A DNA stretch of 25,750 nt from assembly GCA_000969725.1 (NCBI GenBank), contig JXSR01S016169.1. The stretch is one strand, 5' to 3'. Position 1 is the first letter of the stretch, and the number at the start of each line of letters is the position of its first letter. This DNA is from Ophiothrix spiculata. Taxonomy: Eukaryota > Echinodermata > Ophiuroidea > Amphilepidida > Ophiotrichidae. Shown piece after piece: positions 10,563-18,193 of this stretch. The notes under the pieces were generated by a model. That model was not told where the DNA came from. It saw only the letters and a list, made by a program, of their open reading frames with translations, and made no database searches. A program made the translations under genes and the position numbers.

Positions 10563-10655
10563 ATTAAATTGTACTTAAATTGTACTCAAATTTATGTTCA
10601 AAATTTGCACCTCAGGAATGTTGTACTAGAATTGTACTCTATTTTTACCAGGATA
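10563..10655. repeat. Single-arm relative of the foldback at 25006-25199
   Basis: GCACCTCAGGAATGTTGT, spaced GTAC-containing blocks (TTGTACTTAAATTGTAC) and a TTACCAGG end match the right arm of the downstream foldback in the same order, with several changes. Only one arm is present, so this is a degraded or half copy. Confidence 0.6.
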
Positions 10656-10828
10656 GCTACATGTAGTAATTGTCCAATCAATCTATGGTTTGATCTGACA
10701 CAAATTGCAACACAATAATTTTCACTGGAATGCATTTCTAAGAAGTCCTCTGAACACTTAAATTTAACATGATTGGATGCTTAGATGTAGGGTTATGGTG
10801 GAAAATTAAGTTTTCTATTAATTACCTA

Positions 10829-11340
10829 TTATATAACTCATCCATAGATTCTAATCATTTGATTGGTAAGATTGTAACATGTGACCATTTGTCATTTTTA
10901 CTATCACTGTCATCCATTTGATAGTCTTTACTATCACTGTCATCCATTTGATAGTATATGATATGACCGGTGATAAAGTTGAAAATCCGCCACTTTGTTT
11001 TTGCTCATGTATAGGGATTTTACATACAAAAAAAGTAGTCAGTGAAGAAAATTTTTATTTTAAATTCGATCGAGTTGAAATTTGGTGGAAAGATGGAGAC
11101 AGTGATAAAGTTTATTCTGAAGTTTACAGATTTGAAATTGCTTAAATATTTTTTGAGGTAGAATGTTTTTAAAACGTTGGGAAATATCAAGGAAATCCAA
11201 GCCAAAAAATAGTTCTGGAATGTGTGTGCCACTTAATGTAGTTTTAACTAAACGATAAACAACGAATCTATGCATGAGGTATATAAAACAATAGTTTATG
11301 TGTTATCAAATGACTAGAATCTATAGAGGAGTTATATAAA
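10829..11340. mobile_element. Possible TIR element with AT-rich ends
   Basis: TTATATAACTC followed by TAGATTCTAATCATTTGATT is mirrored at 11307-11340 by ATCAAATGACTAGAATCTAT and GAGTTATATAA. Imperfect arms of about 35 bp, about 510 bp overall, no coding motif. Confidence 0.5.
10897..10955. repeat. 30-bp tandem duplication
   Basis: A 30-bp unit containing ATCACTGTCATCCATTTG occurs twice in direct succession with no mismatch. Recent local duplication inside the intronic element. Confidence 0.9.
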
Positions 11341-11508
11341 ACAAATATTAACTGCTTATATTCGTGTGATGGTAAAAATATACCATCCCTCATTGAAATA
11401 TTGATTGTTCCATTTCACTCGCCTATCGGCACGTGAAATGGAACAATCAATCTTTCAATTCGTGATGGTATATTTTTACCATCACACTCATTAGCAGTTA
11501 ATATTTGT
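11341..11508. mobile_element. Foldback element (about 80-bp arms)
   Basis: Arms contain ATATTAACTGCT, GTGATGGTAAAAATATACC, and ATTGATTGTTCCATTTCAC in order, mirrored around GCC-TATC-GGC near 11420-11430. About 90 percent arm identity by eye. It abuts the right end of the preceding element. Confidence 0.7.
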
Positions 11509-12507
11509 ATAATATTTAATTTGAAGCATTTCCACTATAGTATTTTAGTCTCAGCACCTCTTGCATAATGACACAGGTAGAGCATATTTTTGATTAGATA
11601 AGGACAAGGATCCTCTCATCAATGAGCACAATCAATCCCTGCATGCATTGCGTTAATGTGAAGTTTGGTTTATAACAGGTCTATGTATTTACTGTGGGGC
11701 AACTAACTTGACTACTTGTAGAGCAAAGATCATTGGTATAGAGTCTCCAAAAGCTGTTAACAGTATAATGAGCATGAACGATTTTTATATGGTTCGGAGG
11801 ATTTGAAAGTAATTGATACACAGATCAATGTAATGTGATCCAATAGGCCTAACAAAAATGCCAATGTGTTACGCGTGTTCTTCTTTTGCTTTAACTATTT
11901 CCTCATCACAAAAATATATCTGTACAATAAGATGGACATTTAATCTAAATGTTCAAACCATGCGTCGTTGAGGTAATGTAATTTTATATATGATATAATT
12001 TATAATCAGCAACGAAACAATGCAGAAATGTGTTTTGAAGTGTTTGATCAGATGATAACAAACACATTCAAAGCTTTTGTTTCCAATCAGATAACGAATA
12101 CCATAATGTTTTACTATATGACCTTTCTCAAAACTTCAATTCTATTGGTTGTATGAATGCAAATCCTTTTACCTCTCACCATGAGTGGAAAGACCCATAA
12201 TTTTTAATGAGGTGCCCTGGCTTAAAAAATTACTATCATACTTCAGTATACTTTTAGTATGGTATCCAGAGGACTTCTTAGAAATGCATTCCAGTGAAAA
12301 CAATTCTGTTCCAATTTGTGTCAGGTTGAGGCATTAAATTTGCTAGTTGATTGATTGGACTATAACTAAATGCTTAATTTGTGATCTTAAGCTTGTAACT
12401 ATTTTAATACATTATTTACAATAGGTAGCTCAATTCTACATTTATCAACTGACTTATAAATTTAAATCTACGTTTTCCCTAACCCTGAATTGAAAGGAGC
12501 TCCGTTC

Positions 12508-12680
12508 TAAGTCCAACTACGTCACAGGAGAAAAAAAGCATGTTTTCACCGGGATTCCAACCCATGACCTCTAACATCCCAAGGGAGGTACACAACTAGC
12601 AGGCCACCATGGGGCTGCTACCCGGACAGTGATTTCGTCCCCATATGCAACCCGTGTCTATGACGTATTTGGACTTGGGC
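12508..12680 (-). mobile_element. tRNA-derived SINE fragment inside imperfect inverted flanks
   Basis: On the minus strand, GGTAGCAGCCCCATGGTGG (12603-12621) resembles a tRNA D-arm/A box, and GGGTTGGAATCCC (about 12551-12563) resembles a T-arm/B box. They are about 40 nt apart and followed by a T-run on the minus strand. The + strand flanks AAGTCCAACTACGTCA (about 12510) and TGACGTATTTGGACTT (about 12661) are inverted, hinting at a MITE that received the SINE. Not an intact tRNA. Confidence 0.5.
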
Positions 12681-12807
12681 GCATTTTGGTGATTTTTGAC
12701 AGTGAGCTGATTATTATAGGACATCACTGCACTGAGTGGGACCTCATTTTCAGTGGAAGAGGGACACTTCCCAAATTATACCATGTTCCCTGATTTTGTT
12801 CTTGCAG

Positions 12808-12892
12808 GGCATTCCATTGGAACAAGTCAAGAGTCTGTGTCTGACTGAACTAGAGGGTATGTCCAAGAAGAGGATCAGATATACAATAGCAG
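12808..12892 (+). CDS. CAAP1: CAAP1 orthologue, conserved core exon 2
   Basis: Acceptor TTTTGTTCTTGCAG ends at 12807; donor GCAG|GTAACT at 12893. 85 nt, phase 0 in, phase 1 out. It encodes GIPLEQVKSLCLTELEGMSK and KRIRYTIAG. In vertebrate CAAP1 the same place holds an 'S-I-E-E-I-K-x-L-C' helix, then E-L-x-x-L/M-S-x-K and a final 'I-L-x-G', directly after the L-P-x-V-L segment that ends the previous exon here. Joined, the two exons give the full core without gaps. A slightly diverged copy lacking the first five codons and acceptor lies 670 bp downstream at 13497-13562. Confidence 0.92.
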
Positions 12893-12940
12893 GTAACTCA
12901 CATAAAAAACGGACATGAGGATACAGTAACCTTAGTGATG

Positions 12941-13398
12941 CTTTCATACTTATTGCAGCTTTGAAGCTTTGTTTCATTCACACTTTTTAGCTTTGCAGTC
13001 TTGTAGCTTTGCAGCTGTGTCACTTCATGTCGCTTTGGAATTTGATTTCACTCAGACTCAAATAATCATGCCGCGACAAAATGTTGTTGATATTAATTAT
13101 CTCGCAATTTTTTTCATTCCCTTGCGTTGGCCAAAACTTGAGAAAAAACTTAAGTCTTGTCCTGGATTTGAACCTGGGACCTCCCGCTTAATTAGTGGAT
13201 GCTCTACCAATAAGCTATCTAGGCTAGCTAACATTGAAGCGCTAGATTTTATCTATAGGTCATCAGTCCAAATCCACGTCTCTCTTCACTTCTCTTGCGA
13301 GAGGCATAGGTAGAGAAAGAAATTGCCTCAGCAACATGGAGCTTTGCTGCTACGACAACCGGAAACGACAAAGCTACAAAACTACACGAGTATGAAAG
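12941..13398. mobile_element. AGCTTTG-rich MITE, copy 1, interrupted by a SINE
   Basis: Ends CTTTCATACT and AGTATGAAAG are inverted. The subterminal parts are dense in GCAGCTTTG/CAAAGCTAC motifs. The same ends and subterminal motifs recur at 17390-17674. In that copy GTTGATTATCTC runs straight into the CAACATGTAGCTTTG part; here about 220 bp are inserted between them (about 13104-13326), containing a tRNA-like sequence. Classification beyond 'TIR MITE' is not possible from the ends. Confidence 0.7.
13104..13326 (-). mobile_element. tRNA-derived SINE nested in the MITE
   Basis: On the minus strand TAGCTTATTGGTAGAGC (about 13200-13216) matches a tRNA A box region and GGTTCAAATCC (about 13166-13176) a B box. 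The intervening anticodon-arm-like sequence has the right length. A T-run/A-rich tail closes the minus-strand 3' end near 13108-13116. No closed acceptor stem, so not a working tRNA. Its absence from the related MITE at 17390 supports it being an insertion. Confidence 0.65.
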
Positions 13399-13439
13399 CA
13401 ACATGATGCTGAATTCACCACACTTGCTGGTTTAAAACT

Positions 13440-13493
13440 GTCTCATGTCTAAAATGGGTTTTTTATCCTCTGGATTCGAATCGGGACCTCTTG
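13440..13493 (-). mobile_element. tRNA-SINE 3' fragment abutting the duplicated exon
   Basis: The minus strand carries GAGGTCCCGATTCGAATCC, a B-box/T-arm-like stretch as in the SINE at 13104-13326. It is cut off exactly where the copied exon sequence starts (13494). Confidence 0.5.
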
Positions 13494-13496
13494 AAG

Positions 13497-13562
13497 TCAA
13501 AAGTCTGTGTCTGACTGAACTAGAGGGCATATCCAAGAAAAGGATCAGATATATAATACCAG
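13497..13562 (+). CDS. Partial duplicate of CAAP1 core exon 2 (possible cassette exon)
   Basis: 13494-13580 is a near-copy of 12824-12910, including the donor CCAG|GTAACT and the intron start CTCACATAAAAAAC. It lacks the original acceptor and the first five codons. It encodes VKSLCLTELEGISKKRIRYI and IPG. Against the parent there are three silent changes and three replacements (Met to Ile, Thr to Ile, Ala to Pro); no stop. An AG at 13495-13496 could act as acceptor. From there the segment is exactly 66 nt, phase 1 in and phase 1 out, so it could be included between core exon 2 and the next exon without breaking frame. It could not replace core exon 2, which starts in phase 0. It may equally be a dead copy. 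Confidence 0.4.
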
Positions 13563-13629
13563 GTAACTCACATAAAAAACTGGCTTGTAGCAATACAGTA
13601 TTCCTTTTGTTGTCTCAAATAATTCTTCG

Positions 13630-13732
13630 ACACAAACAATTAGCGTCTGGCGTAACACAATTGCGTGTGCATTTTACGCGAGTACACAACGCTTTTCAGG
13701 CATGAGCGATGTCGCAGTTCTGTGTATTACTG
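13630..13732 (-). repeat. Dispersed repeat, inverted relative to 17690-17790
   Basis: The reverse complement of this stretch shares GCGTTGTGTAC, CGTAAAATGCACACGCAATT and the flanking order with GTGTTGTGTATTTGTGTAAATT..GCACACCCAATT at 17720-17762. Moderate similarity over about 95 bp. Confidence 0.5.
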
Positions 13733-13778
13733 ATTGGAAACAGTGTTGTGTTCTTCCTGGTGTCCCATTCTTGTCGTA

Positions 13779-13827
13779 AAAAGGGAGATCAGAGAACTGC
13801 TGAAGGGGGGTCTCTGATCTCCCTTTT
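13779..13827. repeat. 17-bp perfect hairpin
   Basis: AAAAGGGAGATCAGAGA (13779-13795) and TCTCTGATCTCCCTTTT (13811-13827) pair perfectly around a 15-nt G-rich loop. Intronic; role unknown. Confidence 0.7.
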
Positions 13828-13968
13828 CATGACTTTTCTTGTTAATTTCATTTTTGGTATTTTTATTTTTGCGGGACATTGTCTGTGATGTTGGGTATTG
13901 TATGCTGCATCTTTTAGCGCGCGTTCCCCCATTTTGCTCACAGACATTCTCCCACAACTTTGTTTACT

Positions 13969-14006
13969 CCGATGAAGGACTTCCGTCCGAAACGTCAGTA
14001 CCGTAT
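13969..14006 (+). other. Hammerhead-ribozyme-like core (probably degenerate)
   Basis: CCGATGAAGGAC-TTCC-GTCC-GAAACGTC has the order of a hammerhead core: a GATGA box (the canonical C-U-G-A-U-G-A here reads C-C-G-A-U-G-A), a GGAC/GTCC stem II with a 4-nt loop, then GAAAC. A short ACG/CGT stem III with a NUH-type site is possible after it. Stem I pairing is poor and an extra A precedes stem II. Such motifs occur in Penelope-like elements and related retroelements; nothing else of such an element is recognised here. Confidence 0.3.
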
Positions 14007-14151
14007 TTTCTATTAAAACATCATCTTCTTTTATATATTTCATCAACAATGTAACATGGACTTGCCATTGCCTCAGGCCACAAACTTACTAAGCACACCT
14101 TGTATAGGAAGTTTATTTGTTTGATTTCACTTTTTTTTTACTTCATCATAG

Positions 14152-14430
14152 GACAAGAAATGTTATCATCATCAGGAACAGAAGAGTCCGACTCAGAGGC
14201 TGAAGCCGAACCCCCAAATGAGGAAGAAGACTCCCCCGCCAACCAAATGGCAGATTCCACTTCCAATCTCCAGGCTAGTGACAACCAATCAGAGCACAGT
14301 ATAGAGAACCAATCGGAACATAGTTATGAGTCAGGAGGGGGTAGTCCAGGCATGGTGCAAGAGATGGAGGAAGAATATGAGTATACTGAAGAAGAGGCTG
14401 CTTACGAGGGCAGCGACCAGGAATATGTGG
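14152..14430 (+). CDS. CAAP1: CAAP1 orthologue, acidic Ser/Glu-rich exon
   Basis: Acceptor TTTTTTTACTTCATCATAG ends at 14151; donor GTGG|GTATGT at 14431. 279 nt, phase 1 at both ends, so it can be skipped without a frame change. It starts with QEMLSSSGTEESDSEAEAEP, directly after the family core. Human CAAP1 also turns acidic here (a D-S-D-M-E-E-E stretch). Two repeats of NQSEHS follow (DNQSEHSIENQSEHSYES), then a Gly-rich turn and EMEEEYEYTEEEAAYEGSDQ. Low complexity, no hydrophobic core: predicted disordered. SD/SE sites suit casein kinase 2 (inference). Confidence 0.85.
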
Positions 14431-14679
14431 GTATGTAATATTAGCCATAAATTTTAAAAAGATTTTTTTACAACAGACAAGGTTCAAAAGGTCACTAACA
14501 ACGCCAAGGTATGATGTCAGATATGAAATCATCATTTTCAGCCTAAAATACATCAAAAGGATGCAACAGTTGGTCATGTGAGCGCAAGAAAGTTGTATCT
14601 GCAGTGGCTGCCTTAAGTTATTAAGTTATATTTATTTTATGCCTTGTCACAAGAATGTGAAATATCACTCAAAATTTCC

Positions 14680-14805
14680 CGATCTTATGTCAGTGGATCT
14701 TGAAATGGTTCTTCAGGTGACAGTGACTGGAGATTAAGTGTGCAATCCAAATTTGTGACAAATGGCAGCTATTGCAGATACGACCTTTTTGCACTCACAT
14801 GACGA
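14680..14805. repeat. Dispersed repeat, related to 8290-8390
   Basis: TTGAAATGGTTCTTCAG (about 14700-14716) is the inverse of a block near 8302, and CAGCTATTGCAGAT (about 14767-14780) is a direct match to one near 8349. Confidence 0.4.
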
Positions 14806-15157
14806 CTGTTGTACCCTTAAAGAAAGTAAGAATTTTCACAGATTTGAAATGTTTATACTTTTCCTAAATGCCTTGTAAATAAACACAACACCAAAAGTAA
14901 GTCCCCCTCTCAACATGACGTAGTAACATCTTAAGGTAAGACATTTTACCAATAAATTATAGCTAGGAATACTTATCAAAGTGCTGTGTGAAGCACTTTT
15001 TCATGACTTCATAGCTGAATGAGCTCAGCTGGAAGACAAAAACGTACCTTTTCAATCAAAAGAATTTCCATGGTTTGTAATTGGAAAACACCTTTTGCCT
15101 GAGTATAGTTTATAATCCCTGCAAAGTGAACATCACTCTAATGTAATGATAGTTCTC

Positions 15158-15480
15158 TATACTGATCCAGTAATTCACTTACTTGATGTGGACGTTTCAG
15201 CAACCACTGTTGCCTTTCTCAACACTTTGATGTAACTGCCGATCTTGACTTGACGCTTGTTGATAGTTGCCTAGCAACAGTGTTGCCAGATTTCACGCCA
15301 GATTTGTTGACCAACAGTTCATCAAAAATATGCGAAAAATAGTACTGCCCCTCGTTTCTGTTGCTAGGCAACTATCAACAAGCGTCAAGTCAAGATCGGC
15401 AGTTACATCAAAGTGTTGAGAAAGGCAACAGTGGTTCGTGAAACGATCACATCAAGTAAGTGAATTACTTGATCAGTATA
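15158..15480. mobile_element. Foldback element (about 122-bp arms) inside the Tc1 remnant
   Basis: TATACTGATCCAGTAATTCA opens the left arm and the right arm ends with the inverse (TACTTGATCAGTATA). The arms (about 15158-15280 and 15359-15480) match over about 122 bp with only a few changes, through CTTGACTTGACGCTTGTTG to GTTGCCTAGCAACA. The loop is about 78 bp and unpaired. No ORF. The high arm identity against the decay of the surrounding transposase suggests it arrived later. Confidence 0.78.
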
Positions 15481-15529
15481 AATAAATAAATATGACATAT
15501 TTATAGAGGATAGCCTCATCAGTGTCTAG

Positions 15530-15750
15530 CACTGCTTTCCATGAGGGTCCTCTGTCAGATGGTCAGATTTATTTGCCAGTTTTAGTGCAGGAGGAAAACC
15601 GGAGTGCCAGGAGAAAAACCTGCGGAAGCAAGTTTGGACTAGCAACCAATTGCACATACAGCGCCAAGACCGGGGTTCGAACCCGTGACAGTCCTGTGGG
15701 CTCATTGGTGCAAGGCGAGGGAAGTACCGCTGTGCCACCTGCTTCCCCGT
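15530..15750 (-). mobile_element. tRNA-derived SINE, minus strand
   Basis: The minus strand starts near 15750 with GGTGGCACAGCGG (A-box-like, 15727-15739), then GGGTTCGAACCCC (B box, about 15672-15684). Further on it has TTTTTCTCCTGGCACTCCGG (about 15600-15619 inverse), resembling a central domain shared by many invertebrate SINEs. Open frames on both strands here are by-products of the tRNA-like sequence. Confidence 0.65.
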
Positions 15751-15933
15751 GGCTATAGAGAGATAGAGAACTTTATCATTATGTTTATCTAACAATCCTG
15801 ATGAACCTCTACAATAATCACTCTAATGTGTAATCATTTCATTGTCACTCAGTCATGCATATCTCTTCATGGCAGAGTTTGATCAAGGTGGTCAGTTCCA
15901 TTCCTTGTTCCAATAGATTTACCTACAGGCCTA

Positions 15934-16101
15934 ATGAATATAATATCTATCACTATCCACAGGTTGTCTAATCAGGATAGGGCCATTGTCATTGATCTTT
16001 TAGAGGCTGGTACCCCTGTGAAGCAGGTGGCTAGAAGAATGGGTGTTTGCCCAAAAGCAACAAGTTCAATAAACTCGCCTGATCTTTATCTCTTTTAGCA
16101 C
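15934..16101 (+). pseudogene. Tc1-like transposase N-terminal HTH fragment
   Basis: An ATG-initiated 55-codon frame encodes RLSNQDRAIVIDLLEAGTPV and KQVARRMGVCPKATSSI before diverging into SPDLYLF and a stop. The pattern (Arg-start helix, I-x-L-L-x-A-G, then V-A-R-R-M-G-V repeat helix) is the first paired-like helix-turn-helix DNA-binding half of Tc1/IS630-family transposases, which contacts the terminal inverted repeats. The second HTH half and the DDE domain do not follow. Dead remnant, consistent with the TIRs around it. Confidence 0.7.
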
Positions 16102-16157
16102 CTTTTGGTCCAGCTGAAAAGATCTGTGTATCCCCACATCAATGCCAACAGCATTTT

Positions 16158-16440
16158 TTCAATTCATTTATTTATTTGTTTCATCTCATCATACACAAGA
16201 AAATACATATAATGTATTTAAGTAAGTATGAAATACAATGTGTAATTTTGTATTTAAAATACATTTGAGAACTTAAATGATTCATACACGTGTATGCAAG
16301 ACATGGATGCCTCCGAAAACGCTAAGCGTGTGAGCGGAGGCACCCAGTTTACAGAATTAGAACATATTATAAATGATATAACTGGAATCAATTTGTAAGT
16401 AGCAACATTGAGGTAAGAATTACTGAGGAATAAAAAACAA
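16158..16440 (-). repeat. Possible retroposon tail, minus strand
   Basis: TTATTTATTTGTTTCATC at about 16166-16183 would be an (AAAT)n-like 3' tail on the minus strand. The body includes a strong hairpin TGCCTCCG...CGGAGGCA (about 16308-16342) with an inner ACGC-TA-AGCGT. No coding motif; the family is unknown. Confidence 0.35.
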
Positions 16441-16453
16441 AACGGAAAAGGTA

Positions 16454-16630
16454 TACTTTAGGTCCCATCAAAAACTATACCCTAACCCTAACTCTAAACC
16501 CTAACCCTAACCCTAAAACTAACCCTAACCCTAATCCTACACCCTAACCCTAACCCTAACCCTAAATTAAACCTAACCCTAACACTAACCCTAAACCCTA
16601 ACTCTAAAATTATGGATGGGACCTAAAGTA
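16454..16630. mobile_element. Short TIR element filled with telomere-like repeats
   Basis: TACTTTAGGTCCCATC (16454-16469) and its perfect inverse GATGGGACCTAAAGTA (16615-16630) bracket about 125 bp of degenerate (CCCTAA)n (16480-16605), the C-strand of the TTAGGG telomere repeat. Variants (CTCTAA, CCTACA, AAACTAA, ACACTAA) break the array about every 20-40 bp. The arrangement suggests a MITE-like element whose interior is the repeat, rather than a chromosome-end relic. Confidence 0.7.
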
Positions 16631-16780
16631 CACTTGGTCCAACAAAACAAACGCAAAAAGCAACCTTAAAACCCCGCAATGAACAGAGAAGCATAAATCA
16701 AATACATATATTACATGTGACGGTGGTAGGTTACGTGTATCTTATGAAAGATGCAGTATGTAGTATATTACGATATCAGC

Positions 16781-16910
16781 AACCTGCATGACCTGTCCCA
16801 TCATCTTCAGATTGAGTTGAATGCCATCTCACATCTCCAGGCTGATCAACACCATGAGAAGAAGGTGCCAGGAGATCTTTAACAGGCGTGATGGTTACAT
16901 GCGTTACTGA
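16781..16910 (+). pseudogene. Tc1-like transposase C-terminal fragment
   Basis: One frame gives NLHDLSHHLQIELNAISHLQ. A one-base shift near 16841-16845 then gives RLINTMRRRCQEIFNRRDGY and MRY before TGA at 16908-16910. The end pattern (L-I-x-S/T-M-R-R-R-C-x-x-x-I/F, then a basic G-x-x-R-Y stop) is how Tc1-family transposases finish. It lies on the same strand and in the right order after the HTH fragment, separated by insertions and the lost catalytic domain. Frameshifted, dead. Confidence 0.7.
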
Positions 16911-17389
16911 CCTGCAGACTCAATAATTGTGAATAATTTGTGATTTTTGAATAGGGCAGTTTTTATCTTCCATTTGAGCTCATTCAACCATAAAGTCATG
17001 AACATATTTCATTTTCACACAGTACTTTGGTAACTGTCATACAAGTATTCTTAGCTATAATTTATTGGTAAAATGTATTTCCTTAAGGCTTAGGTTTTTA
17101 TTACGTAATGTTGAGAGGGGGACTTAATTAATTAATGAAAATGAACATTTTCTAGCTGATTCCCGATGACAATGTACGTAAAATGAAAATTTTAAGTAAC
17201 ATTTCTCACTTTTTCATCTGCAGAAGTTCAGTGTCATTTCTATTATGGTTGTCGTATATGCTCAAAGCAATTATAATTGATTCATATAATTTTCAGACAC
17301 AAAAAACAATCTCAACACAGCCACCATGATGTTGTGACACACATAGGACACCGGGAAGTATGCAAAACTGTTTCCAGTCAGTGATGCTG

Positions 17390-17674
17390 CTTTCATACTT
17401 TTGACTTTTGTAGCTTTGCAGCTTTATAGCTTTGTCGTCTGCTTCGTTTCACACTTATGACGCTTTGCAGTTTTGACACTTTGCAGTTTTGCGCTTCATT
17501 TGATTTGAAAGTTTGATTTCATTTCAACTTGTAAAATCTTCTTGTGCAACAAAATTTTGTTGATTATCTCACCAACATGTAGCTTTGCCGCTATATGAGA
17601 ACCGAAAGCGACAATATTTTTCAAAAAATATATATCACGCAGAGACAAAGCTACAAAATACACAAGTATGAAAC
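17390..17674. mobile_element. AGCTTTG-rich MITE, copy 2
   Basis: Ends CTTTCATACTT and AAGTATGAAAC are inverted. GTAGCTTTGCAGCTTT and GACAAAGCTACAAAATACAC are subterminal, as in 12941-13398. 285 bp, no nested SINE, so it gives the uninterrupted form of the family. Confidence 0.7.
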
Positions 17675-17689
17675 TAGGATAATTCACAG

Positions 17690-17790
17690 TACTGCAACAG
17701 TTTACAACATTGCTTATACACGTGGAAAGTGTTGTGTATTTGTGTAAATTGCACACCCAATTCTGGTGCGCAACGCTCATGTCCGAATTT
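17690..17790 (+). repeat. Dispersed repeat, inverted relative to 13630-13732
   Basis: GTGTTGTGTATTTGTGTAAA and GCACACCCAATT match the inverse of the earlier stretch in order and spacing. Both copies lie a few hundred bp past an AGCTTTG-rich MITE, in opposite orientation. Confidence 0.5.
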
Positions 17791-17986
17791 TTTTTTGAAA
17801 CAACAATAGCAATAATTGGAAGCTGAAAGTATGTTCTGTTTAGATCAATAATAAAAAAATGGCCATGGATCAACTTTACTGGAGGTTTTCAATGGATGAT
17901 TACAATATTTAATACTGCAAATTGACAACCGAGATATTTTATGGCATACGCTAACAAAAAAAAAATCTCTTACTATTTTATTGCAG

Positions 17987-18165
17987 AAGAACAAGAGGTT
18001 GAATATCAAAGCGATAACCAGGCAGAAGAGGAACAGGTGGAGGGAGAGCACATGGAGGAAGAGCCAATGGAGGGAGAGCAAATGGAGGAAGAGCCAGTGG
18101 AGGAGGAGTATGTGGAGCAAGAAAGAGAGGGAAGTGATGCGGAGTATGTACATGCTGAGGAACAG
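17987..18165 (+). CDS. CAAP1: CAAP1 orthologue, Glu-rich repeat exon
   Basis: Acceptor TACTATTTTATTGCAG ends at 17986; donor GAACAG|GTAAGA at 18166. 179 nt, phase 1 in, phase 0 out. It encodes EEQEVEYQSDNQAEEEQVEG followed by imperfect repeats of (H/Q)MEEEP(M/V)E, about 10 residues each, ending SDAEYVHAEEQ. At DNA level these are 24-30 bp GGAG-rich tandem units, so the exon probably grew by slippage. No human counterpart of this segment is recognisable beyond general acidity. Predicted disordered. Alone it cannot be skipped without a frame change; together with the next exon it can. Confidence 0.85.
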
Positions 18166-18193
18166 GTAAGAGCATGGTATGGATATTGCTGAG

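Larger units (their letters stand above)
10665..12360. repeat. Inverted repeat pair (about 90-bp arms, 1.5 kb apart)
   Basis: The left arm at about 10665-10753 ends TTTCACTGGAATGCATTTCT then AAGAAGTCCTCTG. The right arm at about 12267-12360 is its reverse complement and also carries the inverse of TTGTCCAATCAATC. They may be the terminal repeats of one transposon into which the 10829-11340 and 11341-11508 elements inserted, or two opposed copies of one repeat. No transposase seen between them. Confidence 0.6.
14900..17124 (+). mobile_element. Decayed Tc1-like DNA transposon with nested insertions
   Basis: The ends are inverted: AGTCCCCCTCTCAACATGAC at 14900 and the inverse of AGTCCCCCTCTCAACATTAC ending at 17124. 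The similarity extends about 150-160 bp inward on each side (to about 15047 and from about 16963). TA stands outside both ends (14898-14899, 17125-17126), the Tc1/mariner target site. Inside, the + strand keeps a helix-turn-helix start (15934-16101) and a Tc1-type C terminus (16781-16910) of the transposase. The DDE catalytic middle is gone, and the space is filled by a SINE, a probable retroposon tail and a telomere-like insert. A foldback lies between the left TIR and the HTH. It occupies most of a 3.56 kb CAAP1 intron. Confidence 0.82.

Noticed and set aside
10470..10718. Open frame with an Asp run after the core exon
   Set aside because: It reads across a good GTAATG donor into a GAC microsatellite and a repeat arm; frame differs from the CAAP1 exon.
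13727..13957. Minus-strand frame as part of a Penelope-like element
   Set aside because: No GIY-YIG or RT motif visible; only the hammerhead-like core hints at such an element.
15526..15795. Frames on both strands around 15650
   Set aside because: They translate a tRNA-derived SINE; GGTTCGAACCC palindromes open frames on both strands.
16480..16605. True chromosome end
   Set aside because: Array is short, degenerate, bracketed by inverted repeats, and inside a gene intron.
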